From Gammaproteobacteria bacterium (GTDB lineage: Bacteria; Pseudomonadota; Gammaproteobacteria; Steroidobacterales; Steroidobacteraceae), in NCBI GenBank assembly GCA_011391405.1, contig JAABQQ010000271.1, forward strand, positions 1 to 64,000: 64,000 bases of DNA, written 5' to 3'. How positions within the stretch are numbered: the first letter of the stretch is position 1; every line of letters starts with the position of its first letter. The notes beneath the pieces were generated by a model. That model ran no database searches. It had not been told where the DNA came from and saw nothing but the letters and a program-made list of their open reading frames with translations. A program made the translations under genes and the position numbers. Of the stretch, positions 28,367 to 37,569 are shown piece after piece.

Positions 28367-29344
28367 TCAGGCGGCGCGCATACCAGCCAGGCGCTGCGCG
28401 ATGATCGTCTCGGCTTCGCCCATGATGCGGTCGACCAGCTCGCGGCAGGTCGGCACGTCGTGGATGAGGCCGGCGACCATGCCGCACGACCACGCGCCCG
28501 CTTCCATGTCGCCCTGCTGCATGACCTTCACGTAGGCACCGGCAACATATTCGCGGACGTCGTCGATCGTCGTCGCCGCGCCCTTCTGCTTCTCGATCTC
28601 GACGACCTTGTCGACGGCAGTGTTGCGCAGGACGCGTTCGGTATTGCGCAGCGGCCGCATGATCAGCCGCGTGTCGAGTTCGCTGGCCTGCACCAGCGCC
28701 CGCTTCACGTTCTCGTGCACCGGCGCTTCCTTCGTGGCGATGAAACGCGTGCCCATGTTCACGCCGTCGGCGCCGAGTGCGAGCGCCGCGACGAGACTGC
28801 GCCCGTCTGCCATGCCGCCGGAAGCGACGAACGGAATCTTCAGCGCCTCGGCGGCGAGCGGCAACAGGATGAAGTTCGGCACGTCGTCCTCGCCCGGATG
28901 ACCTCCGCACTCGAAGCCGTCGACGCTCACGGCATCACAGCCGATCTTTTCGGCCTTGAGCGAGTGCCGCACCGACGTGCATTTATGAATGACCTTGATG
29001 CCGTGCTGCTTCAGCACCGGCAGGTACTGCTCGGGACTGCGGCCCGCGGTCTCGACGATGCGCACGCCGCCTTCGACGATCGCCTGAATGAGCTCGGCGT
29101 ACGGCGGGTTGGCGAACGTCGGCAGGAACGTCAGGTTGACCCCGAACGGCTTGTCGGTCATTTCGTGGCAGCGCCTGATCGCCGCTGCGAGCTTCTCGGG
29201 CGTGCCCAGCGTCAGGGCCGTAATCATGCCGAGGCCGCCAGCGTTGGAAACGGCCGACGCCAGTTCGGGCAAACCGACGAAATGCATGCCGCCCTGGATG
29301 ATCGGGTGCTGGATGCCGAAGAGTTCGGTGATGCGGGTCTTCAT
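28367..29344 (-). CDS. Nitronate monooxygenase family flavoprotein
   Basis: 325 aa. TRITELFGIQHPIIQGGMHFVG opens the FMN-binding TIM barrel of 2-nitropropane dioxygenase-type enzymes. Later landmarks are VSVDGFECGGHPGEDD, FVASGGMADGRSLVAALALGADGVNMGTRFIATKEAPVHENVKRAL. The family oxidises alkyl nitronates, or in other members reduces quinones or enoyl substrates. Start at ATG 29344; the frame continues slightly upstream. It is convergent with the GMC gene, 3 bp between stops. Confidence 0.88.
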   Translation of the reverse strand: MKTRITELFGIQHPIIQGGMHFVGLPELASAVSNAGGLGMITALTLGTPEKLAAAIRRCHEMTDKPFGVNLTFLPTFANPPYAELIQAIVEGGVRIVETAGRSPEQYLPVLKQHGIKVIHKCTSVRHSLKAEKIGCDAVSVDGFECGGHPGEDDVPNFILLPLAAEALKIPFVASGGMADGRSLVAALALGADGVNMGTRFIATKEAPVHENVKRALVQASELDTRLIMRPLRNTERVLRNTAVDKVVEIEKQKGAATTIDDVREYVAGAYVKVMQQGDMEAGAWSCGMVAGLIHDVPTCRELVDRIMGEAETIIAQRLAGMRAA

Positions 29345-29440
29345 GGGCGGCCTCGGATTCCTGTTGGGCAACAGCCGGCGATTGTCGCCGATCCGTTCGG
29401 CAACCGCTCATCTTCGCCAGCGGCCAACCCGGCGGCTCAC

Positions 29441-29818
29441 CTATTTCCTGGACCCGGCGACCTTCTTTGCTTCAGCCAGTGCCTTGCCCGCGGCACGCTG
29501 CGCACACTCCTTGGTGTCGGGCCCGGAGTCCGGATAGGCCTTGCCGAGCTTCTCGCAGACGACCTTCGCCGCCTCGTTGATCCGCCAGTCCAGCGTTGCG
29601 ACATCCGCCGGCTTCGCCAGGTCGAGGTCCGCGTAGCTCACTCGACTCGACATGACGACCTTGTAGTACCCCGGTGCCGGGCTGGCCGTGTCGGCCTTGC
29701 TCTCCTTGACGATGGGCGATGCCTCGACGACGATCTCTTCCAACGGCTGGGCAAGGACGCTGCCCCAGGCCACGCAGGCCGCGACCGGTATTGCGATCGA
29801 CAGAAATTTCCTTCTCAT
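29441..29818 (-). CDS. UrcA family secreted protein
   Basis: 125 aa. A signal peptide (FLSIAIPVAACVAWGSVLA) is followed by VVMSSRVSYADLDLAKPADVATLDWRINEAAKVVCEKLG, the UrcA core with its V-S-Y-x-D-L-D-L motif and first of two Cys. The function of the family is unknown; members are periplasmic. AGGAGTGCGTC precedes the ATG. The stop codon and last codons coincide with a 17-nt sequence that also occurs in an inverted repeat at 44201. Confidence 0.85.
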   Translation of the reverse strand: MRRKFLSIAIPVAACVAWGSVLAQPLEEIVVEASPIVKESKADTASPAPGYYKVVMSSRVSYADLDLAKPADVATLDWRINEAAKVVCEKLGKAYPDSGPDTKECAQRAAGKALAEAKKVAGSRK

Positions 29819-30056
29819 GACGCACTCCTTCGCTGATTGAGCCTGGGCGTGCCGGGGCGGCACGCGCTTCTCCCTATGGCCCAAGGCTAGTGCCGGACGC
29901 TGCCGAGGAAAATTCGGAGTGTTGGAACGACGCGCCGGTATTAATCGCTAGGCCACGCGGGCCGGCCCGGCGCCTCCACGAAATCCGCCCCAGACCTGCA
30001 CGTGATCCGGAATCTTCGGGTGAGAGACGGGCTGAATGCCCCTATCATCGGGCTCT

Positions 30057-31529
30057 ATGAGCCTGACCCGCCGAGTTCTCATCGTCCTGCTGGTCGTGAT
30101 CACCGCCCTGGTCGCGGTCGTCGCGTATCGCACGGCAACCTACACTCCGCTCACCGGCGACTTGCAGTCGCCTGTCGAACTCGCGCCGGCCGTGCGCATC
30201 GACGGCGCACTCCCTGCAAAGCACCTGGCGGAAGCCGTTCGATTCCGCACCGTCAGTCACCAGGACGCGAAGGACAACGAATGGGGCGAATGGGACCGTC
30301 TGCACGCGTGGCTTGCCGCGACCTACCCTGCGGCACACGCGGCCCTGACACGCGAACTGGTCGCCGGCCACACGCTGGTCTACACCTGGCGCGGCGCAGA
30401 CCCGTCGCTCCCGCCGATCGTCCTGATGGCTCACCACGATGTCGTCCCAGTGACGCCGGGCACCGAGCAGGACTGGTCGCACCCGCCGTTCGACGGCGTG
30501 ATCGCCGACGGCGCTGTATGGGGTCGTGGCTCCGTCGACGACAAGGGGTCGATGATCGGGTTGTTCGAGGGCATCGAGTCGCTGGTCACGAGCGGGTTCG
30601 TGCCACGTCGCACCGTGCACGTGGTCAGCGGGCACGATGAAGAGGCTGGCGGCACAGGGGCGCACGCAGCAGCGCAATTGCTGCACGCCCGTGGCGTGCA
30701 AGCGGAGTTCGTGCTCGACGAAGGCCTGGCCGTCATCTCCGATTTCCCGCTGCTTGGCCGACCCGTGGCGTTGATCGGTATTGCCGAGAAGGGCTACGCG
30801 ACGTTGACAGTCACCGCGCCGGCCACAGGCGGGCATTCCTCGGCTCCGCCACCGGAAACCGGCGTCGAAGTGCTTGCGAGGGCCGTGCTGGCCATCACTG
30901 GTGAGCCGTTTCCGCTCGAGTTCAAGGGACCAGCAGCCGACATGGTGCGCGCGCTCGCGCCGGATGCGCCGCTCCTCGTTCGCGTCGCTGTCGCGAATGA
31001 ATGGTTGTTCCGCCCACTGCTCGTGCGACAGATCGCGGCAACGGCCGCGGGCGCTGCAACTCTGCACACGACGATCGCGCCGACGATGCTGCGCGGCAGT
31101 CCAAAGGAAAACGTGCTGCCGCAAGACGCCGCGGCCTGGATCAACTACCGCATCGCACCGGGCCTGACCGCGGACGACGTGATGCGGCGCGCCTCGGCAG
31201 CGACCAACGGCCTCGGCGTGAAACTCGCCTGGGAGGGTCCTGCCTACGATCCTTCACCGGTGTCGTCGAGCACCTCGAAGGCATACCGCGTCATGGCGGA
31301 ACTCGCCGCGGGTGACGAGCGAACTCCCGTGGCGCCCGGCCTCGTCACGGCAACGACCGACAGCCGCCACATGGCCGGCCTGGCCAAGGATATTTACCGC
31401 TTTCAGCCGATCGTGGCGTCGATCGGCGAGCTGCAGATGATCCACGGCACGAACGAACACATGACGCTGGACAACCTGCGCCGCACGGCCGGGTTCTACG
31501 CGCGCCTGATCGCGACCGTCGCGCGCTGA
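30057..31529 (+). CDS. Membrane-anchored M20 family metallopeptidase
   Basis: 490 aa. One N-terminal transmembrane anchor (VLIVLLVVITALVAVVAYRT) is followed by an M20 catalytic domain: VLMAHHDVVPV (first zinc His), WGRGSVDDKGSM (bridging Asp), SGHDEEAGGTGA (catalytic Glu and zinc Glu), FVLDEGLAV (zinc Asp/Glu position) and HGTNEHMTLDNL (last zinc His). A dimerisation domain sits between (about residues 245-380). The architecture is like the CPS1/PM20D1 carboxypeptidase group. ATG at 30057. Confidence 0.9.
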   Translation: MSLTRRVLIVLLVVITALVAVVAYRTATYTPLTGDLQSPVELAPAVRIDGALPAKHLAEAVRFRTVSHQDAKDNEWGEWDRLHAWLAATYPAAHAALTRELVAGHTLVYTWRGADPSLPPIVLMAHHDVVPVTPGTEQDWSHPPFDGVIADGAVWGRGSVDDKGSMIGLFEGIESLVTSGFVPRRTVHVVSGHDEEAGGTGAHAAAQLLHARGVQAEFVLDEGLAVISDFPLLGRPVALIGIAEKGYATLTVTAPATGGHSSAPPPETGVEVLARAVLAITGEPFPLEFKGPAADMVRALAPDAPLLVRVAVANEWLFRPLLVRQIAATAAGAATLHTTIAPTMLRGSPKENVLPQDAAAWINYRIAPGLTADDVMRRASAATNGLGVKLAWEGPAYDPSPVSSSTSKAYRVMAELAAGDERTPVAPGLVTATTDSRHMAGLAKDIYRFQPIVASIGELQMIHGTNEHMTLDNLRRTAGFYARLIATVAR

Positions 31530-31658
31530 GTCCTTCCCTGCGCACTACCGCAGCGCAGCTTGACGCCGCGAAATGCGGAGCGTATCCGGTATCGCTGCTG
31601 CAGCGTGACCTGCAGCCGGTGTAACGCAGCCACCCACAATCGCAGGAGGGATCCGGCC

Positions 31659-32030
31659 ATGCCTACGCACCATCAGCAAACGGAGCACAAGACGTTTTTA
31701 CATCCCGACGAGACGCGATCGTTTCCGCACGGCAGAGCGGAAATCCTGAAGGTCGGCGACGGCGAAGTCGGCCGACTGGTGTTCGAGCCCGGCTGGCGCT
31801 GGTCGAACGATGTCAAGCCGATCGCCAAGACTCGAAGTTGCGAGGCCCCGCATTTCCAGTACCACGTCAGCGGCCACCTCGCGATCCGCATGGACGACGG
31901 CACTGAAATGGTCGCCGGCCCCGGCGACATCACCTCGCTGCCGAGTGGCCACGACGCCTGGGTCGTTGGCGACGAGCCCGCCGTCGTCGTCGACTGGTTC
32001 GGCGCCAGCAATTACGCGAAGACCCGCTGA
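31659..32030 (+). CDS. Small cupin-domain protein
   Basis: 123 aa. A single cupin fold: LVFEPGWRWSNDVKPIAKTRSCEAPHFQYHVSGHLAIRMDDGTEMVAGPGDITSLPSGHDAWVVGDEPAVVVDW. The G-x-x-W-x-x-x-x-K-P motif with an unusual Cys-Glu-x-x-His in place of H-x-H-x-x-x-x-E suggests the non-enzymatic or differently metallated branch. GGAGGG provides a strong ribosome-binding site. It is a single gene followed by a rhodanese gene 148 bp on. Confidence 0.8.
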   Translation: MPTHHQQTEHKTFLHPDETRSFPHGRAEILKVGDGEVGRLVFEPGWRWSNDVKPIAKTRSCEAPHFQYHVSGHLAIRMDDGTEMVAGPGDITSLPSGHDAWVVGDEPAVVVDWFGASNYAKTR

Positions 32031-32178
32031 CGAGTCCGGTCCGGCGTCGTGACAGCGGCGCCGGAGCCCGGTCACGCCGGGCCGGTCATGGCCGGGAGCG
32101 ACCCCAAAGAACCGGCTGGCATGAGTTCCTGACAGACCGGCATTAGACGGCAGATAACCTTGCCACGATCATCCGTGC

Positions 32179-32631
32179 ATGAGCTATACCGTCCGCGACC
32201 TCATCGCCGCAGCCAGATCCGTGATCCGCGAGATCGGCCCAGCCGAGCTGCTCGAGCTGCAGAAATTCGGTTGTCCGATCGTCGATGTCCGCGAGCCGGA
32301 GGAATTCGCCGATGGTCACCTTCCCGGGGCAGTCAACATTCCGCGCGGCCTGCTCGAGTTCGAAGTCGACGGTCATCCTGCCGTCAATTACCAGACAGCC
32401 GAGGCCCTGTCGCATCGCCAGCGGCCGGTGGTGCTGTATTGCCTGAGCGGCGGCCGGTCCGCGCTGGCAGCTGAAGCGCTGCTGCGGCTGGGTTTCGTCG
32501 ATCCAATGTCGCTCGAGGACGGAATCCTGGGCTGGGCCGACGCGGGCCATCCGGTTGTCACTCCGGCGACTGCCGCAGCCTATTCTTCGGCGACAGCGTC
32601 GACTGCGCCCAAGGTCGTGGCCCGCGCCTAG
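32179..32631 (+). CDS. Rhodanese-like sulfurtransferase (second copy)
   Basis: 150 aa. CPIVDVREPEEFADGHLPGAVNIPRGLLEFEVD is the rhodanese CH2A motif and LYCLSGGRSALAAEALLRLGF holds the active-site Cys loop. An N-terminal helix (about residues 1-25) and an Ala/Ser/Thr-rich C-terminal tail flank the domain. It resembles the gene at 21942, particularly in RGxLEF after the CH2A motif. Following it, 32632-32967 contains no gene that I can support, only short direct repeats of GTGCCAGT around 32720. Confidence 0.87.
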   Translation: MSYTVRDLIAAARSVIREIGPAELLELQKFGCPIVDVREPEEFADGHLPGAVNIPRGLLEFEVDGHPAVNYQTAEALSHRQRPVVLYCLSGGRSALAAEALLRLGFVDPMSLEDGILGWADAGHPVVTPATAAAYSSATASTAPKVVARA

Positions 32632-32967
32632 CCGCGCATCCTCGCGCTTAGAAATACCGAGATTACCGGCACGTGCTAACGCGACGATACGCTGCAGCCA
32701 TAGCATCTGGCACCCCAGTGCCAGTTGAGTGCCAGTCAAGTGTGATGCCGCGTTGGATTGATTTGGCAGGTTCAAATAGCACCTTGCCACGTGAGTTGCC
32801 GAAACCTGCTGGGGCGAGGCCTCTGCAATGCAGCCATCCGACACTACCGGATACTTGCTACCTCTGGGGCCCCTGCGCCGTTCGAGGGGACCGAACTCAT
32901 CATTGTCGTGACCGTCGCCGCTACCCGCGTCACAGCGCCCATGAGTTGCTGAACGCGGATCGTGATT

Positions 32968-33495
32968 TCAGCCGCTTCCCGTAAGTTCCGGTCCGCAATC
33001 CGCTGCCGCGCTAACCTCGGCCACCTGCAGCGAGACCAGCTTAGTGCCGTGAGCCACCCATTGCTGGCCCAGCTCTTTGAAGCCGAACTTGTCGTGGAAC
33101 CGCTGCGAGGCAGGATTCGGGGGCCGAACGTTGTATTCGCACGTGATCGCTTTGATACCTTGCGACCTCGCGTAATCGAACAGGTCCTCGTACAACTGGC
33201 TGCCGATCTTCAAGCCGGCAAATTCCGAGCTAACGACGATCCGATCAACGTAGATGAATTGCGGAAACCTTGCGGCAAACCAAGCGTAGTTGTCGTTAAG
33301 GTACGGCGCGTCGTCCCGCATGGCCAGCAGGAACGCCGCGATGCGGCCGTCGACGACGGCCACCTTGTGATGGCTCGACATCTGCGCCAGCTCACGCAGG
33401 CGTGCCAGGTCCATCGGGCTGGTCTGCTGAACCTCCCGCTGGTTCAACACCACGATGGAGCCGAAGTCGTCTGCGCATGCATTTCGAAGCAGCAT
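32968..33495 (-). CDS. GNAT family N-acetyltransferase
   Basis: 175 aa. Motif A of the acetyl-CoA site is legible as IYVDRIVVSSEFAGLKIGSQLYEDLFDYARSQGI (R/Q-x-x-G-x-G/A equivalent, here AGLKIGSQL). It is followed by CEYNVRPPNPASQRFHDKFGFKELG, the motif B segment common to this subgroup. The first half (VVLNQREVQQTSPMDLARLREL) is typical of GNATs annotated without substrate. Start at ATG 33495. Confidence 0.85.
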   Translation of the reverse strand: MLLRNACADDFGSIVVLNQREVQQTSPMDLARLRELAQMSSHHKVAVVDGRIAAFLLAMRDDAPYLNDNYAWFAARFPQFIYVDRIVVSSEFAGLKIGSQLYEDLFDYARSQGIKAITCEYNVRPPNPASQRFHDKFGFKELGQQWVAHGTKLVSLQVAEVSAAADCGPELTGSG

Positions 33496-33537
33496 TTTTT
33501 TGCGCGAAATCCTTGCCTGGACGACGCCGGCCGCAGG

Positions 33538-34077
33538 CTATTTTCTGTTCTTCCCGCCCAGCGCCACAATCCTGGCCAGGCTCAGCGTCCCTTTCGCCCC
33601 CCATCCCGACTCGCCCGCCGGCACCACGGGCCGGAATGCCTCGTAGAGCCGGAAGCCCTCGTCCGCAAGTGCCTCTGGATCCCGCGACTCTGCCAGCGTT
33701 TCCATCGCGTGCCGCACTGCGGGCAATGCATCGCCGAACTTCGATACAAGGTATTGCTGGACGCTCGCTGGGACCACCGGCTTCTGATCCTTGCCCGCAG
33801 CCCTCAGGCCCTCGTCTGTATGCAGAACGGGCACCGCACGGCCCAGGAGCGCGACGTGGAACACGCCTGCGGCTCTCGCTTTCTCCGCTCGCTGCCGGCG
33901 AACAGCCTCAGGAGAGGGCGTAAAGATTCCAAGTCGTTGGCCCTTCGAATGGGCGGTCAGTCCGGCGACAGACTTGCCGAGCGTAAGCGCCTCTTCGCGA
34001 TCGAACCCAAGGCGCTCTGCCACTACGGCAGCCCATAACGTCAAGACCGGCGCTCGATTGACAGTGACGGTATCCAT
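33538..34077 (-). CDS. Conserved protein of unknown function
   Basis: 179 aa. It begins MDTVTVNRAPVLTLWAAVVAERLGFDREEALTLGKSVAGLTAHSKGQRLGIF, a mostly helical, strongly protein-like N-terminus that I have seen only in uncharacterised bacterial proteins. The middle contains FGDALPAVRHAMETLAESRDPEAL. No metal-binding or catalytic motif is apparent. An upstream in-frame ATG (34122) overlapping the preceding small frame's stop is an alternative start. Confidence 0.7.
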   Translation of the reverse strand: MDTVTVNRAPVLTLWAAVVAERLGFDREEALTLGKSVAGLTAHSKGQRLGIFTPSPEAVRRQRAEKARAAGVFHVALLGRAVPVLHTDEGLRAAGKDQKPVVPASVQQYLVSKFGDALPAVRHAMETLAESRDPEALADEGFRLYEAFRPVVPAGESGWGAKGTLSLARIVALGGKNRK

Positions 34078-34111
34078 TGCGTTACGCCCCCCAGCTGCGC
34101 GATACGTGTTC

Positions 34112-34363
34112 TCATGGCTCATCCCGTCGTCGGGTCGCGGCGTTTGCCTGGTCGAACATCTGCGCCAGTTGCTCGCTTTGCTTCTGGGTGGGTCGCTTAC
34201 GGGCGACGCGATGCTGGTATGTCCAGTCATCCGTATCTGCGTGCCACGTCGCGAGCACCTTGTTGTGATGGCAGGCGATCTCGGTCACCGGAACCGGCGA
34301 CGCCCTGCTCACGCGCCAGCAACTCTCGCAGACCTGGTCTGGTCGTTTCACTTGACTACCCAA
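34112..34363 (-). CDS. Small Cys/Trp-containing protein of unknown function
   Basis: 83 aa: VCESCWRVSRASPVPVTEIACHHNKVLATWHADTDDWTYQHRVARKRPTQKQSEQLAQMF. A C-x-x-C pair followed by C-H-H could form a small zinc site. The composition is protein-like but no family is recognised. It lies just upstream of the 33538 gene on the same strand, and its stop overlaps that gene's alternative ATG. Real but unassigned is the most I can say. Confidence 0.4.
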   Translation of the reverse strand: MGSQVKRPDQVCESCWRVSRASPVPVTEIACHHNKVLATWHADTDDWTYQHRVARKRPTQKQSEQLAQMFDQANAATRRRDEP

Positions 34364-34454
34364 TGACTAGCCGGGGTTGGCTGACGCAGCATGTGCTGCC
34401 ACCGGAGCCTCGCGCAACCGGACGGATGGCTTGCCTTCAGCGGCAACGAAATCG

Positions 34455-34484
34455 GAAAAGCAAAACGGCCCCAGAGGGGCCGTT
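34455..34484 (-). terminator. Rho-independent terminator after the TIR-linked secreted-protein gene
   Basis: A 9-bp stem AACGGCCCC/GGGGCCGTT with a 3-nt loop is followed on the minus strand by TTGCTTTT. It lies about 30 nt past the stop of the 34516 gene, as expected for the end of the TIR operon. Confidence 0.8.
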
Positions 34485-34515
34485 CGCTTCGAGATGAAAA
34501 GCCGACGTCAGTCGG

Positions 34516-35166
34516 TCACCTGTTGCCGACGCCCTTGCTTTGCGTGCCGGGGTCGGAGATGAATCTGTACTCCGCGCCCGTACCCGGGCTCACCGGATCG
34601 ACCAGCCATACGCCGAAATGATAGTCCTGTCCTGTGTTGTCCCGGTCCGTGAAGGTGAGCGTCTTACCGTCGGGGGAGAATGCGAAGCCGCTGAACTCCG
34701 CTTGCTCCTGGGGCGGAAGGCCCGGAATCGGCCAGTTTGAAAGCGGCGTCTGGATACGCCCCTTGCTGGTGACGGCACCGAAAACGACGGTCTTGGTCGC
34801 GTCGAGCGTCTGACCGGGTGCCCAGGCGCCCGCCGCATCGGTGTAGCGGATGCTGAGCCCCTGCGAGTCGTAGATGCTGATGCTGAATGTCACCGGGCCG
34901 GTCCCCAAGGGGGCGAGGACGAAGGCGTCCTGCGTCGAATCCCAACAATTACCGCTCCAGCCGTCATAGTAGACAATCGTCTCGTTGGGACCTGGGTTCA
35001 GCGTCTCTCGCGTGATCGATACCCGCGCATTGATCGTGGTCACGCTGGCGTCGCAGGGCGGCGGCGGGACCATCGGGCCGCCTTGAGCGATGGCAGGGCT
35101 TGATGGAATCAGGCATGCGCCGACGGCTATCAGCGCCGATGAACATACAGTTGCGTGCTTGACCAT
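34516..35166 (-). CDS. Secreted protein of unknown function downstream of the TIR gene
   Basis: 216 aa. A signal peptide (SSALIAVGACLIPSSPAIA) is followed by beta-strand-rich sequence (VTTINARVSITRETLNPGPNETIVYYDGWSGNCWDSTQDAFVLAPLG ... FSGFAFSPDGKTLTFTDRDNTGQDYHFGVWLVDP). The last part resembles a WD40-like/TolB-type strand pair (FAFSPDGKTLTFTD). No catalytic motif. Its ATG lies 21 bp after the TIR gene's stop and a terminator follows, so the two genes probably form one operon. Confidence 0.75.
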   Translation of the reverse strand: MVKHATVCSSALIAVGACLIPSSPAIAQGGPMVPPPPCDASVTTINARVSITRETLNPGPNETIVYYDGWSGNCWDSTQDAFVLAPLGTGPVTFSISIYDSQGLSIRYTDAAGAWAPGQTLDATKTVVFGAVTSKGRIQTPLSNWPIPGLPPQEQAEFSGFAFSPDGKTLTFTDRDNTGQDYHFGVWLVDPVSPGTGAEYRFISDPGTQSKGVGNR

Positions 35167-35187
35167 GGGTTGTAGTTCCTTTGCTGG

Positions 35188-37371
35188 TTAGTACCGTCTG
35201 TCCGAAGTCTGTCGAATGGGCCGAGCGGCCGTCTCCACCCCTCCTTGCGATCGCAATACCTGTTTTCGCAGGGTCACCCAGTCGGCGTGCCGATAGCCCA
35301 CCGCGTCGAGCACGGCGGCGAGCGCGCGGGCCCTGGCCATGTCGCCAGCCAGTAGATACGTCTCGATGAAGACGGTCTTGTACTCGAATCCGGATTTCGT
35401 AATCAGCGCGTCGATCTTTGCCGCTGCGTCCGCCGCGAGATGCCGGGCCGCGGTGCTGTCGCCGGCCCGCTCCGCAAGGCGCGCTCGCATCAGAGCCGTC
35501 CTGATGACCGGCTTGTCCAGTCCGGGCGGCGCCTTTCCAGCAGACACGCTCATGATGACCGCCTCCGCCTCGTCGAGATGAGCGTCGGCCGCGCGTTCAT
35601 CGCCCTCGGCGAAAGCAGCGCGAGCGGCCAACAACAGCGCGCCACAATGATTGTCGATCGCCCAATCCGTCACTGAGTCGTCTATGGACCGCAGGCGTCG
35701 GGCAACCGCCAGTGCGCCGTCTGCCATTTCGCGTGCGGCGCCGTGGTTGCCGAGCGCCAGCAGGGCGCTCCCGGTTTCAATCTGCAGCAAGCCGTAATAG
35801 TCGAGCCAGCGCGTGTTCTCGCTGTCGTGCGCGAGCCGGCTCTCGTGGAGATCGAAGAGGGCCTGCAGCATCGCCAGTCCGTGCTCGGCGTCGCCGACAT
35901 CCATGGCGATCCGGGCCGCCACCCGCCCATTGACGGACTGCCGGTTCAAGATCGCGTCGTCGGACGGGTCCCGGGCAAGAAGGGCCGCGTAAATGGCTGC
36001 TTCCGTGGCAAGCGTCCGCTCCGCTTCTGCAAAGTCGCCGAGCCTCTCCTGCGCAATCGCCAGCCAGGCGAGATCGTCGGCCAGGATGATTTGCAGACTA
36101 CGGTCGGCCGGATCTGCTTCCGCGAGACGCTGCGAGACATCGCGGGCGCGCTCGAAGCCCTCGGCCGCGGCGCCCGCATCGCCCTCCTGAAGTGCGAGCG
36201 TCGCCAGGTTTCGATGACCGTAGCCAAGCTCGGTCTGCCACGCGTCCTTGTCCGGATTGATCGCGACCAGGCGTGCGCCGAAGTCGCGGTACTGCGTCCA
36301 GTAGTCGGTGACGGTCGCGATGTCGCCGCGCTTCCAGGCGATGTCGCCGACCCAATAGATCGACTGCGCATGGTCGAAAATGCGCTGTTCGTCGTCAGGG
36401 TTGCGTCTCAGGAGTTCTTCCGTTGTCGCCACCGCTTCCTTGTACCGCGCGAGGGCGGCGTCGAGATTGCCACGCGCTGAATCGACCTCGCCGAGCAGCA
36501 TGAGGACCCGCGCCCGGCGCCCGAGCGCGTCGGGATCGAGCGTCAGCAAGTCTTCCTTGGCGTAGCTGTCCAAGAGGCGCTTGGCGACCGCGTCGAGAAC
36601 ATCCAGCCGGCCGACCGCGTCGAGGCGCTGACGCAGATCGGTCAGCATGAATTCGACCAGGCCCTGCGCGTCGTCCCGCGCAACGATCGCCGCGTTGCGT
36701 TGGTTGAGCGCGTAAATTGCAATCCCAGCGAGGACTGCAATCGACGCAGCCATCGCCGACATGACCAGCCTCCGCCGTTTGCTGCGCCGCCGATCGTCGC
36801 GTCGCGCGAGCGCATCGTAGCCGACGCCAAGCATTGCTGCGGCGAGTTTCAGCTTTGCGCCGCGCTTGCCGTCGCCCACCTTGCGTGCGTCGGCAGCGAG
36901 GGGTGGGTCCTCGAGAACGTCCGTGGGGAGTAGATCGGCATTGATCTTGTAAAGTAGCGTTGCCGGGAAGCACTCCTGCGACTCGCGCCCGGCAACCTGT
37001 GACGCCAGCGGCTCGCCGTCGATAATGACCGCTAGAATCTTCTTAGGGTCCCGATTCGTCTTGAACCAGGCGACTTCGCGATTGACCCATTTCGAAGCCG
37101 CCGAGCGCGGTGAGCAGAGGACGATCAGAAACTCGCTGTCGCCGAGCGCTGTTTCAATTGCCGCGCCGATGGACGCATGTGCGGCGTCTTCTTCGCGGTC
37201 TTTGAAAATCGGGCGGAGCGTTTGCCCGTCGGCAGCCTCTTTGGGCGGACGATAAGTCTCAAGCGCGCGGTGAAACCACTCGCTCCATGCGCGATCCGCC
37301 CAGCTGTAGCTGATGAACGCTTTGTAGCGGAAGTTGTCCGTAAAGATCCCCAGCCGCAAGGCGCTAGTCAA
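35188..37371 (-). CDS. TIR-domain protein with transmembrane helix and TPR array
   Basis: 727 aa. Residues about 14-140 form a TIR domain: RYKAFISYSWADRAWSEWFHRALETYRPP (box 1) and EFLIVLCSPRSAASKWVNREVAWF, where the Glu after SKWV is at the catalytic position of bacterial TIR NADases. One transmembrane helix (LVMSAMAASIAVLAGIAIYAL, about residues 203-223) follows a basic stretch, so TIR is cytoplasmic. The remainder is TPR-like repeats, presumably periplasmic. Translation starts at TTG with a weak AGG site; no internal ATG fits. NAD cleavage or signalling upon a periplasmic cue is possible, not shown. It sits beside an IS21 relic and tRNA-Ser. Confidence 0.85.
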   Translation of the reverse strand: MTSALRLGIFTDNFRYKAFISYSWADRAWSEWFHRALETYRPPKEAADGQTLRPIFKDREEDAAHASIGAAIETALGDSEFLIVLCSPRSAASKWVNREVAWFKTNRDPKKILAVIIDGEPLASQVAGRESQECFPATLLYKINADLLPTDVLEDPPLAADARKVGDGKRGAKLKLAAAMLGVGYDALARRDDRRRSKRRRLVMSAMAASIAVLAGIAIYALNQRNAAIVARDDAQGLVEFMLTDLRQRLDAVGRLDVLDAVAKRLLDSYAKEDLLTLDPDALGRRARVLMLLGEVDSARGNLDAALARYKEAVATTEELLRRNPDDEQRIFDHAQSIYWVGDIAWKRGDIATVTDYWTQYRDFGARLVAINPDKDAWQTELGYGHRNLATLALQEGDAGAAAEGFERARDVSQRLAEADPADRSLQIILADDLAWLAIAQERLGDFAEAERTLATEAAIYAALLARDPSDDAILNRQSVNGRVAARIAMDVGDAEHGLAMLQALFDLHESRLAHDSENTRWLDYYGLLQIETGSALLALGNHGAAREMADGALAVARRLRSIDDSVTDWAIDNHCGALLLAARAAFAEGDERAADAHLDEAEAVIMSVSAGKAPPGLDKPVIRTALMRARLAERAGDSTAARHLAADAAAKIDALITKSGFEYKTVFIETYLLAGDMARARALAAVLDAVGYRHADWVTLRKQVLRSQGGVETAARPIRQTSDRRY

Positions 37372-37569
37372 CCGAGCCTACCGCGCTCGCCTGACGCCGT
37401 CAGTGCAAAGAATGCGGATAGTGCACTCCCGTCTGGCAACGGTTCAAGGGAAGTCCGGGGAACCGGTTGCGACTCCCACCTCCCACGTTAACGTGACCGT
37501 CGAGTCCATGCTTGGCCGCAGCAGAGCCGCATACGGCCAGGTCGCGTCGGCACCGATCAGCGCCACCGG

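Noticed and set aside
32632-32967. Remnant integrase or attachment site near GTGCCAGT direct repeats
   Set aside because: Only 8-11-nt repeats, no integrase coding content and no matching tRNA end.
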